From CAYUNA01 sp047629355 (lineage in GTDB: Bacteria > Bacteroidota > Bacteroidia > Chitinophagales > Saprospiraceae), in assembly GCA_047629355.1 (NCBI GenBank), contig JBLHWU010000049.1, positions 1-32,405 of the forward strand: a DNA stretch of 32,405 bases. The letters run 5' to 3'. This document shows positions 18,711 to 26,513 of the stretch, one piece after another (the first letter of the stretch is position 1; each line of letters opens with the position of its first letter). The notes beneath the pieces are model-generated. The model ran no database searches, was not told where the DNA came from, and worked only from the letters and a program-made list of their open reading frames with translations. The position numbers and the translations under genes were made by a program.

Positions 18711-18738
18711 GAAAAGACCGCCCAAGGACAGTCTTTTC
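18711..18738 (-). terminator. Attenuator-like hairpin in haloperoxidase leader
   Basis: On the minus strand a 12-base stem with a 4-base loop (outer GAAAAGAC/GTCTTTTC) contains two G-U pairs that would be A-C mismatches on the plus strand. It is followed by ATTTTTT. This direction bias suggests a minus-strand terminator, about 70 bases before the haloperoxidase start. It could attenuate that gene or end a short upstream transcript. Confidence 0.55.
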
Positions 18739-18867
18739 TATATCAGCGTTATACAGTACCTTCAAAATACAATTAATTAAAAGTAAGTTCAAAAGTCTTC
18801 ACTTTTGATATTATTTTATAAAAACCATATCATACTAGAATACTTTGGTTAAAAGTAAATTATTCTA

Positions 18868-18936
18868 TTGAAAATTATTAAAAAAAAAGGTTTAGTTTTG
18901 TATCCTTATCTCCGCAACCTGTTGCGCAACCTGTTG
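18868..18936 (+). promoter_or_regulatory. Promoter and operator-like repeat of LacI-family gene
   Basis: TTG at 18868-18870 and TAGTTTTG at 18893-18900, 22 bases apart, match the Bacteroidota -33/-7 promoter. Just downstream, at 18913-18936, a 12-base unit CGCAACCTGTTG is repeated exactly in tandem. The junction forms the palindrome GTTGCGCAAC (18921-18930), whose CG centre is typical of LacI-family operators. Autoregulation of the gene at 18959 is the likely role; the site could also act on the divergent haloperoxidase. Confidence 0.6.
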
Positions 18937-18958
18937 ATGTGGAAAACTTTTTTAAAAA

Positions 18959-19960
18959 ATGAGTAGAATTACCATCAGAGACATTGCCAAATTACTCAAT
19001 GTAAGTCCTTCTACCGTTTCGCGAGCGTTGAAAGACCATCCAGATATTGGCGCAGCAACCAAGAAAAAGATAAATCAGGTAGCTGAAGATTTGGGGTATC
19101 AACCCAATTATCAGGCAATTCATTTTCGGCAGCGAAAAAGTAAATTAATCGGTTTGATTTTGCCAGATATTAATCGGTTTTTTTATCCAGATTTAGTAAA
19201 AGCAATCGAAGAAATCACGAAGAAAAAAGGCTATAATCTAATTATTTTTCAATCTAATGAATTACTCGAAAGAGAAAAAGAATGTGTGGCTTTATGTCAA
19301 AATTTTGGAATAGAAGGATTGTTGGTTTCCCTAACAGCAGAAACAACTTCCTTAACTCATTTTAATTCCCTGATTCAAAATGGTATTCCCATCGTTTTGG
19401 TTGATAAAATTATTAAGGAAGTAGACAATGCTATTGTTACAATTGATGATTTTACAGCCGCTTTTAATGCCGTCCAACATTTGGCGAAAAAAAAATACCA
19501 CAAAATTTCAGGCGTTTTTGCCAACAAAAATTTAACCATTACCAAACAGCGAAAAGCAGGTTTTAAAGCAGCCTTAAAAAAATATCAGCTTCCTTATTTT
19601 GAGAAATTTTGCTTTCATAATACTTCTAAAATGGATACCAAGGAACAATTCAAACAGCTACTAAATCAAGATAAAAGACCCGATGCCGTTTTTTTGATGA
19701 CCGATGAACTGCTCTCAGAAGTTATTCAAGTAATTTATGAAACGGGTTTAAAAATCCCTCAAGATATTGCGATTATTAGCATTAGTAATGGCTATTTGCC
19801 TTATTATCTGCATCCCAAAGTCACTCATATTAAACATTCTGGATATCAAGTTGGCGAAGTGGCGGTTAATTTATTGGTTGACATGATTGAACATCCAACT
19901 AGGGTTCAAAAAACTCAAATCGAACTAGAGACTTATTTAGTAGAGATGGATTCTTGTTAA
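18959..19960 (+). CDS. LacI-family transcriptional regulator
   Basis: This 333-residue protein has the family's standard length. Residues 4-50 form the helix-turn-helix and hinge helix (ITIRDIAKLLNVSPSTVSRA, then LGYQPNYQA). Residues 61-330 form a periplasmic-binding-protein-like sensor with KLIGLILPDINRFFYPDL and, later, IAIISISNG. It should bind a palindromic operator and respond to a small sugar-like ligand. The tandem CAACCTGTTG sites in its own leader suggest autoregulation. It diverges from the haloperoxidase and adjoins the SusC/VCBS/GMC block, so it is the best candidate regulator of that locus, though this is inference. Confidence 0.94.
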   Translation: MSRITIRDIAKLLNVSPSTVSRALKDHPDIGAATKKKINQVAEDLGYQPNYQAIHFRQRKSKLIGLILPDINRFFYPDLVKAIEEITKKKGYNLIIFQSNELLEREKECVALCQNFGIEGLLVSLTAETTSLTHFNSLIQNGIPIVLVDKIIKEVDNAIVTIDDFTAAFNAVQHLAKKKYHKISGVFANKNLTITKQRKAGFKAALKKYQLPYFEKFCFHNTSKMDTKEQFKQLLNQDKRPDAVFLMTDELLSEVIQVIYETGLKIPQDIAIISISNGYLPYYLHPKVTHIKHSGYQVGEVAVNLLVDMIEHPTRVQKTQIELETYLVEMDSC

Positions 19961-20034
19961 ATTTTGAGCAAAAATTTCGTATAACTCAATTACTTCATTT
20001 ATATTTACCTCTACCCTAAATAACGATGAAATAA

Positions 20035-20076
20035 TAGATAATCAGGAAAAAATTAATCATTAAACCTGATTATCTA
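20035..20076. repeat. Hairpin between LacI-type and acyl-CoA synthetase genes
   Basis: TAGATAATCAGG at 20035-20046 pairs perfectly with CCTGATTATCTA at 20065-20076 across an 18-base loop. It lies 29 bases before the next start codon and lacks a U-tract. It may be a leader structure, an operator or a weak terminator. Confidence 0.5.
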
Positions 20077-20104
20077 AATAAATCCTATCCAAAAAAATAT
20101 AACC

Positions 20105-21766
20105 ATGCAAGTCTACAACTTCACTTTTTACCATTGGGAAAAAACAACGCCAAACAAACCATTTCTACGTCAACCAATTGGCCATAAATGGGAAGTTTAT
20201 ACTTGGGCAGAGGCTGGTCAGTTAGCCCGAAAATTAGCAACAGGTTTACAATCTTTAGGCTTGCCACCCAAAAGCCACATTGGACTCGTTTCTAAAAATT
20301 GCCGGGAATGGATTATTGCAGATTTGGCGATTATGATGGCGGGATTTGTGTCCGTTCCATTTTATCCGACCTTGGGTGCAGATGCGGTAGCAGAACTGAT
20401 TGAAATTGGTGATATCAAAGCCCTTTTTGCTGGAAAACTAGAGGGTTGGGACAGTATGAAAGGCGGCGTTCCTTCGGATATGCCAATTGTTTCTTTTCCA
20501 CGATACACAGGTTGTTCTAAAATTGAAGAAGGGCAGGAATTCTACTCTTTTTTGAATCCTTTTGAACCAATGTCAGGCGAACCCTCTCCTGATTTAGACG
20601 ATATTTGGACCATTGTTTTTACTTCAGGAACGACGGGAACGCCAAAGGGTGTGGTGCATACGTACCGTAATTTGGATGCAACTAAATACGTCACTTTAAA
20701 AAACAATCACCTACAGGTGTCTTTCGAAGGAGACAATCATTTCTTTTCATTTTTACCTTTGAATCACATTGCAGAACGCATATTGGTTGAAAGCGCATTA
20801 TTGGAATTTGGTGGAACTGTTTCTTTTGCAGAATCCTTGGACACCTTCGCTAAAAACTTGGCAGAAACTCAGCCAACTTTCTTTTTTGCAGTGCCCCGGA
20901 TTTGGACAAAATTTCAGCTGGGTATTTTAGCTAAAATGCCGCAAGCCCACTTGAATGCTGCATTGGCAAGTCCACAAAGCGAAACGGTTAAAAAACAATT
21001 GCGAACCACGCTCGGCATGGATAAAATGAGAGGTTGTTTGACTGGTGCAGCAAGCATTCCAGAGGCGACCAAACAATGGTTTAGAAATTTGGACATTCCC
21101 ATTTCAGAGGGCTATGGAATGACAGAGAACGCAGCAATGGCGACCTGTTTGGAAGCATCGGAGATGGTGACGGGGTCGGTTGGTAAAGCCTTGCCAGATG
21201 TTGATTTGAAGATTGATGAAGCAACGGGAGAAATTATGATGCGTGCGAATTTTGTCATGCAAGGCTACTATAAAGACCCCGAAAAAACGGCGGAAGTCAT
21301 TGATGCAGATGGCTGGTTGCGGACGGGTGACCAAGGACGTATCAATGATAATGGACACCTGTTTATTACGGGTCGGATTAAGGATACTTTTAAAACGGAT
21401 AAAGGTAAATTTATCATTCCTTCGCCAATTGAATGTGAGTTTGGACACGATGACAATATTGAGCAAATTTGCGTTGTTGGTATGGGCTGTCCACAACCGC
21501 TAGCCTTGATTGTGCCATCTGAAATTGGCTTATCCAAGTCAAAAGAAGAACTTAAAAACTCTTTTGCAACCACTTTGAAAAAGGTGAATGCAAAATTGCC
21601 AAATTATCAAAAAGTATCGACGATGGTTGTCGTCAAAAACGCTTGGAATTTAGAAAATGGTTTGCTAACCCCGACCATGAAAGTGAAACGACACAGCATG
21701 AGTCAGCGGTATCATGACTTGCTATTGGCTTGGCATAATGCAGGGGAAGCAGTCGTTTGGGAGTAG
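20105..21766 (+). CDS. AMP-dependent acyl-CoA synthetase/ligase
   Basis: This 553-residue adenylate-forming enzyme resembles long-chain fatty-acid CoA ligases. The ATP-binding P-loop is TSGTTGTPKG at about residues 172-181, the second core motif is ISEGYGMTENAA at about residue 335, and DGWLRTGDQG and GRIKDTFKTDKGKFIIP form the hinge and C-terminal catalytic loop. It activates a carboxylic acid to acyl-AMP and then acyl-CoA in the cytoplasm. At 553 residues it is slightly shorter than typical bacterial long-chain types of about 600. It stands alone in its orientation group after the regulator, with a hairpin in its leader. The chain-length preference cannot be judged. Confidence 0.92.
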   Translation: MQVYNFTFYHWEKTTPNKPFLRQPIGHKWEVYTWAEAGQLARKLATGLQSLGLPPKSHIGLVSKNCREWIIADLAIMMAGFVSVPFYPTLGADAVAELIEIGDIKALFAGKLEGWDSMKGGVPSDMPIVSFPRYTGCSKIEEGQEFYSFLNPFEPMSGEPSPDLDDIWTIVFTSGTTGTPKGVVHTYRNLDATKYVTLKNNHLQVSFEGDNHFFSFLPLNHIAERILVESALLEFGGTVSFAESLDTFAKNLAETQPTFFFAVPRIWTKFQLGILAKMPQAHLNAALASPQSETVKKQLRTTLGMDKMRGCLTGAASIPEATKQWFRNLDIPISEGYGMTENAAMATCLEASEMVTGSVGKALPDVDLKIDEATGEIMMRANFVMQGYYKDPEKTAEVIDADGWLRTGDQGRINDNGHLFITGRIKDTFKTDKGKFIIPSPIECEFGHDDNIEQICVVGMGCPQPLALIVPSEIGLSKSKEELKNSFATTLKKVNAKLPNYQKVSTMVVVKNAWNLENGLLTPTMKVKRHSMSQRYHDLLLAWHNAGEAVVWE

Positions 21767-21830
21767 ATTATTTTTTACCAATTCCCTAACTGTCTATTTC
21801 AGATAAATAGAGTCTTTCAAAAATAACGTT

Positions 21831-21838
21831 TACTTTTG
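21831..21838 (+). promoter_or_regulatory. Candidate -7 box of KilA-N gene
   Basis: TACTTTTG matches the TAnnTTTG -7 element of Bacteroidota promoters. It would place the transcript start only a few bases before the ATG at 21852, giving a very short leader. A good -33 TTTG was not found at the expected distance. Confidence 0.4.
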
Positions 21839-21851
21839 CAAAAAAAAAACG

Positions 21852-22739
21852 ATGAGCAAGAAAGCAGAAATAACCGTTTTCGACAAAAAAGTTAGGGTAC
21901 TACGAATGAACGATGCCGATTATTTTTGCATCACAGATTTGGCAAAATACAAAAATGAGGACCGACCAGATGCCCCGATTTCGAGCTGGATAAATGCCAA
22001 ACCGAACCTTGAATTGCTTTACCAATGGGAGTTATTGCACAATCCAGATTTTAAACCCACCTCACAGGGTGGGTTTAAAGGTTACGAAAGTTATTTGTCG
22101 GAAGCCTTTATGAAAGATAGTGGTTCGCCCTCCAAATGGGCGGCTTATACAAATGCCAAAAGTCTGATTGTACAGCGAGGTCGCTACGGTGGAACATACG
22201 CGCATTCGACGATTGCTTTGCAGTTTGCCAACTATGTCAATGTCAAATTTCACCTCTACGTTTTAGAAGAATATCAGAAACTAAAAACACAGCAAGCCCT
22301 CCAATCTGGTGACCCGCTCGATATCAAACGACACTTGACAGCTGGGAATTATTCCTTGTTGGTTTCTTCTTTATTTAGCCAAATGGATGAGCGATTGCTA
22401 ACACATCCACAGCCTTACAAAAGCCGTTTGCCATTGGCAGCGGAGGCAGATATGCTGAATGAAATTATTTTTAAAACAACAGCGAAAAAGTGGCGCGCGG
22501 AAAATACCGACAAGCCAACCAATCGAAATTTACGAGATTACGCCTCTGTTTTGGACTTGGTTATTTTGAATAATTTAGAGTTTTTAGATGCTATGTTGTT
22601 GCAATGGGATTGCGGAAAAGAGGAACGTAAAAGCATTTTACAAGAAGCCTACGAATTTCAACACCCTATTTTAAAACGGTCAAAAACCATTAAGCGAATG
22701 CAGGAATTGGCGGAGAATTTGCATCCAAATAAGATTTAG
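21852..22739 (+). CDS. KilA-N domain DNA-binding protein
   Basis: This 295-residue protein has a KilA-N domain at about residues 10-145, recognised by FCITDLAKYKN, WELLHNPDFKP, SPSKWAAYTNAKSLIVQRGRYGGTYAH and FANYVNVKFHLYVLEEYQKLK. Residues 150-295 are a helical C-terminal region of unknown role. KilA-N proteins are common in phages and as orphan chromosomal genes in Bacteroidota, where they are thought to bind DNA. No phage neighbours are present here. Codons for FKP and GGFK lie in a perfect 12-base inverted repeat that matches an intergenic hairpin at 24420. The stop codon overlaps a repeat related to the element at 10606. Confidence 0.88.
   Translation: MSKKAEITVFDKKVRVLRMNDADYFCITDLAKYKNEDRPDAPISSWINAKPNLELLYQWELLHNPDFKPTSQGGFKGYESYLSEAFMKDSGSPSKWAAYTNAKSLIVQRGRYGGTYAHSTIALQFANYVNVKFHLYVLEEYQKLKTQQALQSGDPLDIKRHLTAGNYSLLVSSLFSQMDERLLTHPQPYKSRLPLAAEADMLNEIIFKTTAKKWRAENTDKPTNRNLRDYASVLDLVILNNLEFLDAMLLQWDCGKEERKSILQEAYEFQHPILKRSKTIKRMQELAENLHPNKI
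22049..22079. repeat. Hairpin repeat inside KilA-N coding sequence
   Basis: TTTAAACCCACC at 22050-22061 pairs perfectly with GGTGGGTTTAAA at 22068-22079 around a 6-base loop. The 14 bases at 22049-22062 are identical to 24421-24434 in the intergenic hairpin, and the right arms also agree. The reading frame is kept through it. Confidence 0.7.
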
Positions 22740-22756
22740 TAACGGTAAAAGAATAA
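22738..22756 (+). repeat. Partial copy of MITE-like element end
   Basis: AGTAACGGTAAAAGAATAA differs at one position from the outward-reading right end of the element at 10606-10768. The similarity fades after that, and no matching second end is seen before the next gene. It begins within the KilA-N stop codon. Confidence 0.4.
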
Positions 22757-22854
22757 GTTATCCCTTCTAGCTAAACTTATTTGAGTATTTCCGCTTATTA
22801 TTGACAGCTAATTTTTAAAAAACCGTAAAATAACTAAAACCTTCATTGAATATT

Positions 22855-23832
22855 ATGACCAAAGCACCTTTTATAAACGACTTATCCTTGCCCGTAGTGG
22901 CAGCACCTATGTTTTTGATTTCTGGACCAAAGTTGGTGACAGAATGTTGCAAAAACGGTATTGTTGGAACTTTTCCAGCCTTGAATCAGCGGTCTTCCGA
23001 AGGTTTTGAAGAATGGTTGATTGAGATAAAAACAGACCTCGCCAAATTTGAAGAAGAGACGGGTAAGAAAGCAGCACCATATGGCGTCAACTTAATTGTT
23101 CATCACTCCAATCCTCGATTGCAGGCAGATTTGGAATTGTGTATGAAGCACAAAGTTCCCTTGATAATTACTTCCTTGGGCGCGGTGTCGGATGTAATTG
23201 ATGCAGTACATAGTTACGGAGGTTTAGTGTTTCACGATGTGATAAAAAAACGCCATGCCGAGAAAGCAGCAGCAGCGGGCGTCGATGGATTGATATGCGT
23301 CGCAGCAGGTGCGGGCGGTCATGCAGGGACAATTAATCCGATGTCATTAATTGCGGAAATTAAGCGTTTTTTCAAGAAAACGGTCTTGCTTTCTGGCTGT
23401 ATCAGCAATGGACGCGATGTGGCTTCGGCAATGCAAATGGGCGCAGATTTAGCGTATTTGGGCACTCGATTTATCAATACCACCGAAAGTCGCGCGGAGG
23501 AAGGCTACCGACAAATGATTATCGACGCGGGCGCAAGTGACATTGTGCACACGGCTGCGGTATCAGGCGTTGCGGCTAACTTTTTGCAACCAAGTTTGGA
23601 AGCAATGGGCATCACTGAAGAAATGTGGGCGGTGAAAGCAAAAATTGATTTTGGTGAAGAATTGGATGCGGCAAAAGCGGAAGCGAAAGCTTGGAAAACC
23701 ATTTGGTCCGCTGGTCAAGGTGTGACGACGATTCAAGATAATATTCCTGTAGCGGAGTTGGTGAAGCGGATGAAAGTGGAGTTTAAAGAAGCGATTGAAG
23801 AGCAAATGGAAATTTTGAAAAAGTATTCTTAA
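22855..23832 (+). CDS. Nitronate monooxygenase / 2-nitropropane dioxygenase-like flavoprotein
   Basis: The protein is 325 residues from ATG 22855; an in-frame TTG three codons earlier is less likely. It is a TIM-barrel FMN enzyme of the NMO family. Support comes from LPVVAAPMFLISGPKLV at the N-terminus, GVNLIVHHSNPR, the FMN-phosphate segment AAGAGGHAGT, LLSGCISNGRDVASAMQMGADLAYLGTRF and late GVAANFLQPSLEAMGI. It would oxidise nitronates such as propionate-3-nitronate, a detoxifying step, although many homologues have other flavin-dependent roles. It is monocistronic, followed by a strong terminator at 23864. Confidence 0.9.
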   Translation: MTKAPFINDLSLPVVAAPMFLISGPKLVTECCKNGIVGTFPALNQRSSEGFEEWLIEIKTDLAKFEEETGKKAAPYGVNLIVHHSNPRLQADLELCMKHKVPLIITSLGAVSDVIDAVHSYGGLVFHDVIKKRHAEKAAAAGVDGLICVAAGAGGHAGTINPMSLIAEIKRFFKKTVLLSGCISNGRDVASAMQMGADLAYLGTRFINTTESRAEEGYRQMIIDAGASDIVHTAAVSGVAANFLQPSLEAMGITEEMWAVKAKIDFGEELDAAKAEAKAWKTIWSAGQGVTTIQDNIPVAELVKRMKVEFKEAIEEQMEILKKYS

Positions 23833-23863
23833 TGGTTCCTTTTTTCCTAAAATAAGTATTTAT

Positions 23864-23900
23864 AAAAATGCCCGTTTACCATTGTGACCGGGCATTTTTT
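23864..23900 (+). terminator. Intrinsic terminator after NMO-like gene
   Basis: AAAAATGCCCG at 23864-23874 pairs perfectly with CGGGCATTTTT at 23889-23899 around a 14-base loop and ends in a T-tract. It starts 32 bases after the stop codon. Confidence 0.9.
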
Positions 23901-23991
23901 ATTAGATTTATTACCCTTTAAAAATGCTTGTATGAAATTTAGATTTTTTTGCTAGTTTTCTTTAAAAAATCATTGAATTACCCTAAAGAAA

Positions 23992-24381
23992 TCACCCACC
24001 TGACATTCGCCCAAGCAAGCCCATCACCGCACTCCACCAACTCTCTTTTTGAATCGCTTCCAACTCTCCTCCATCCAGCCAAATGCCACTGCAATGCTCA
24101 CAAACATCCATGATGACCTTCGCATCGCGCGGATGTTCGGCTTTGTCCATTCGAGGATGCAAATCACAATATGGGCAATACATTGGCAACAATTGATCCT
24201 GCATATTCGGAATTTTTCTGATTTCAAAAATAACGGGTTCAACAATCTTTTCAACCTGTTGTAATTCTCCATAATCAAACCAAATACCTTTACAATCAGG
24301 ACATTGATCAACTTCAATATCTAACTTTTGCTCAGGAATAATTACTTTATTCAGTATAGATTGGCAACGTGGACATTTCAT
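23992..24381 (-). CDS. Double zinc-ribbon (zf-TFIIB family) protein
   Basis: This 129-residue cytoplasmic protein has two copies of the zf-TFIIB unit. The first is CPRC (C3, C6) with CPDCKGIWFDYGEL (C27, C30). The second is CPYC (C69, C72) with CEHCSGIWLDGGELE (C94, C97). Each set of four cysteines should bind one zinc. The GIWxDxGEL signature is diagnostic for the family. Its function is not known; a role in nucleic-acid or protein binding is only assumed. It lies downstream of the glycosyltransferase on the same strand, with a hairpin between them that may separate the transcripts. Confidence 0.9.
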   Translation of the reverse strand: MKCPRCQSILNKVIIPEQKLDIEVDQCPDCKGIWFDYGELQQVEKIVEPVIFEIRKIPNMQDQLLPMYCPYCDLHPRMDKAEHPRDAKVIMDVCEHCSGIWLDGGELEAIQKESWWSAVMGLLGRMSGG

Positions 24382-24419
24382 TACTTATCGTTTTTATAAT
24401 TAATGAGGTGATAACTTTT

Positions 24420-24453
24420 ATTTTAAACCCACCTGTTGAGGTGGGTTTAAAAT
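24420..24453. terminator. Hairpin between glycosyltransferase and zinc-ribbon genes
   Basis: A perfect 15-base stem (24420-24434 with 24439-24453; core AAACCCACCT/AGGTGGGTTT) has a 4-base GTTG loop. It lies just after the glycosyltransferase on the minus strand. The following tract is A-rich, not U-rich, so it may be a REP-type hairpin acting as a terminator. The same arms occur in the KilA-N gene. Confidence 0.6.
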
Positions 24454-24470
24454 AAAAAATCAAAAAAAAT

Positions 24471-25184
24471 CTATTTCAAAAGGTTAAATTTCAAAATACA
24501 ATAAATCGCCCGAAAACCATCTCGCCAACCAATTTTCTTCCCCTCTTCATACGTGCGACCGTAATAGGAAATTCCAACTTCATAAATTCTAATATTTGGA
24601 ATTCGAGATATTTTAGCCGTTACTTCTGGCTCAAAACCAAAGCGTTGTTCTTTTAAATCTAAGGACTGAATGGTTTCCGTTTTGAATAATTTATAGCAAG
24701 TTTCCATATCCGTTAAATTCAAATTGGTCAACATATTCGACAAGCCCGTCAGCCATTTATTACCGATAGAATGCCAGAAAAACAAAATCCGATGCGGCTT
24801 CCCTCCCATAAATCGTGAGCCATAAACAACATCCGCAAAACCATCCAATATCGGTTGCAACAAAATATTATACTCCTGCGGGTCATACTCCAAATCTGCA
24901 TCCTGAATTATCAAATAATCGCCCTTTGCCTGCTTAATTCCAGTGTGCAACGCTGCCCCTTTGCCTTTATTTACGGCATGTTCAAAATATTGAATGGACA
25001 TTTCTGGATTCGCAGTAGCGTAGCGTTCAACTGCCTGTTTAGTCTGGTCAGCCGAGCAATCATTGACAATAATCACCTCTTTTTTGAGCCCTCCGAGAAG
25101 TTCGACGCCCTTGACTTTATTCAAAATCAAGTGAATCGTTTTTTCTTCATTATAAGCAGGAATAACGATGGACAATATTGGCAT
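24471..25184 (-). CDS. Family 2 glycosyltransferase (dolichyl/polyprenyl-phosphate mannose synthase-like)
   Basis: This 237-residue GT2 enzyme has the fold's start (LSIVIPAYNEEKTI), VIIVNDCSADQT for nucleotide-sugar binding, NKGKGAALHTGI and the metal-binding QDADLEYDP (D95, D97), followed by YGSRF and a late RFGFEPEVTAKI. It lacks C-terminal transmembrane helices, so it matches the short DPM1-like type. It probably transfers a sugar from a nucleotide donor to polyprenyl phosphate at the inner membrane face. The acceptor and sugar are inferred only from family. It is likely monocistronic or leads into the zinc-ribbon gene. Confidence 0.92.
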   Translation of the reverse strand: MPILSIVIPAYNEEKTIHLILNKVKGVELLGGLKKEVIIVNDCSADQTKQAVERYATANPEMSIQYFEHAVNKGKGAALHTGIKQAKGDYLIIQDADLEYDPQEYNILLQPILDGFADVVYGSRFMGGKPHRILFFWHSIGNKWLTGLSNMLTNLNLTDMETCYKLFKTETIQSLDLKEQRFGFEPEVTAKISRIPNIRIYEVGISYYGRTYEEGKKIGWRDGFRAIYCILKFNLLK

Positions 25185-25492
25185 AGGTTCGGTAAATTTC
25201 AGTTTTTAAGGAAGACCACAACTCGAAAGCCACAAATATCTCAAAAGAAGTCGGTAAATTACCTAAGTGATGGTAAATAAATAACTTTACCTACATTCAG
25301 CATGATTTTTTTGCAATTCTCTGTTTTTGATTTCATTTGAAAAATTATCAAATTATCGAGGTTTCTAATAAAACTAGTAGATTTTTTTATTCTGAACAAC
25401 TCCTTCAGCTTGTCATTACATATCAGATTCATATATTTATATATCTTTACAAGTTCAGTTATAATAACAATAATTCATTATCATTTCAACTT

Positions 25493-26341
25493 ATGAAAAC
25501 ATCTATCCCTACCTTTTTCCAAAAAACGATTCTATTTTTCATCCTATTAATTGCAACCTCTGCTGTTGGTCAAAAATCTACTTACGAAAGCCCCTATTTA
25601 ATCCAGTGGAAAGTGGATGGCCCATTGCTTGGTGGCGCATTATTGAGCTATGGATTAGGCTTAAATAAAATTGTTTCCTTAGGAGAACCATCAGAAGAGA
25701 GTGTCTTGAATCTTGATAAAAATGATTTAAAATTAAAAATTAATCGAACGATTACAGGACAATCCTCAGAAAAAGCAAATGCTGCCAGCGATGTCGTGCT
25801 ATTCGCTTCTTATGGTGGTGCAGCGGCTTTATTTGCTGGTTCCAAAAAAGTAAGAAATAATCTCTTGCCAACTATTGTGGTCTTTGCAGAAGGCTACCTT
25901 TATGTGCGGGCAACGACTTTCCTATTAAAATCCACTGTCCTCCGATTTCGCCCCTTTGCCTACAATAAAGATTTGCCTTTCAAGGAGCGTCAAACAAAAG
26001 GGGCAACAACTTCCTTTATATCTGGTCACGCATCGACAAGTACCTACATGTATTTTTCGACAGCTAAAATTTTCGCCGACCATTACCCAAATGCCAAAGC
26101 AAAACCGTACATTTGGACTGGAGCAGCTTCTTTGTCTCTATTAACAAGTTATTTGCGCACTCAAGCGGGTAAACACTTTGTTGAAGATGTTGCTGGAGGG
26201 TTTGCCGTTGGTGCTTTATTTGGTATTTTGGTACCTCATTTTCATAAAAAAGCTAAGGAGAAATCTATTAATCAAGCAAAAAAAACTTCTTTGAAAATCT
26301 ATCCCGCAGAAGGTGGAATGTTATTAAGTTTGAAATTTTGA
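25493..26341 (+). CDS. PAP2-family membrane-associated phosphatase
   Basis: From ATG 25493 the protein is 282 residues with a clean signal peptide (cut after about residue 26, SAVGQ). The open frame extends back to 25337, but the extra 52 residues are low-complexity and would hide the signal. The three phosphatase motifs are intact: KSTVLRFRP (K146, R153), SGH (177-179) and RTQAGKHFVED (R222, H228, D232). It would hydrolyse lipid phosphates such as undecaprenyl pyrophosphate or phosphatidate on the periplasmic side. Several hydrophobic helices support a membrane location. It shares the superfamily with the haloperoxidase-like protein at 17297 but is a different branch. Confidence 0.9.
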   Translation: MKTSIPTFFQKTILFFILLIATSAVGQKSTYESPYLIQWKVDGPLLGGALLSYGLGLNKIVSLGEPSEESVLNLDKNDLKLKINRTITGQSSEKANAASDVVLFASYGGAAALFAGSKKVRNNLLPTIVVFAEGYLYVRATTFLLKSTVLRFRPFAYNKDLPFKERQTKGATTSFISGHASTSTYMYFSTAKIFADHYPNAKAKPYIWTGAASLSLLTSYLRTQAGKHFVEDVAGGFAVGALFGILVPHFHKKAKEKSINQAKKTSLKIYPAEGGMLLSLKF

Positions 26342-26513
26342 CCCCAGTTTTCTAACGACTTCTATTGTCAGCAATTTTCCCCTCGAGAGCACCTGAGTAA
26401 TTATGCTTAATAATTGCTATCCATCATTATTTTATTACCCAAATACCCCATTCATTAATTTTTAATCAAAAAAAAAGGACATTCGACCTGAATCTTATTT
26501 TAATTAAACCAAT

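Noticed and set aside
24252..24261. Copy of the LacI-operator-like CAACCTGTTG
   Set aside because: It lies within the zinc-ribbon coding sequence, is single and is far from any promoter.
25337..25492. Extended N-terminus of the PAP2 protein
   Set aside because: It adds 52 residues of AT-driven sequence before a clear signal peptide that starts at ATG 25493.
25927..25941. Fifteen bases identical to an arm of the hairpin at 14326
   Set aside because: They encode the conserved phosphatase motif KSTVL, there is no paired arm nearby, and chance plus coding constraint is the simpler reading.
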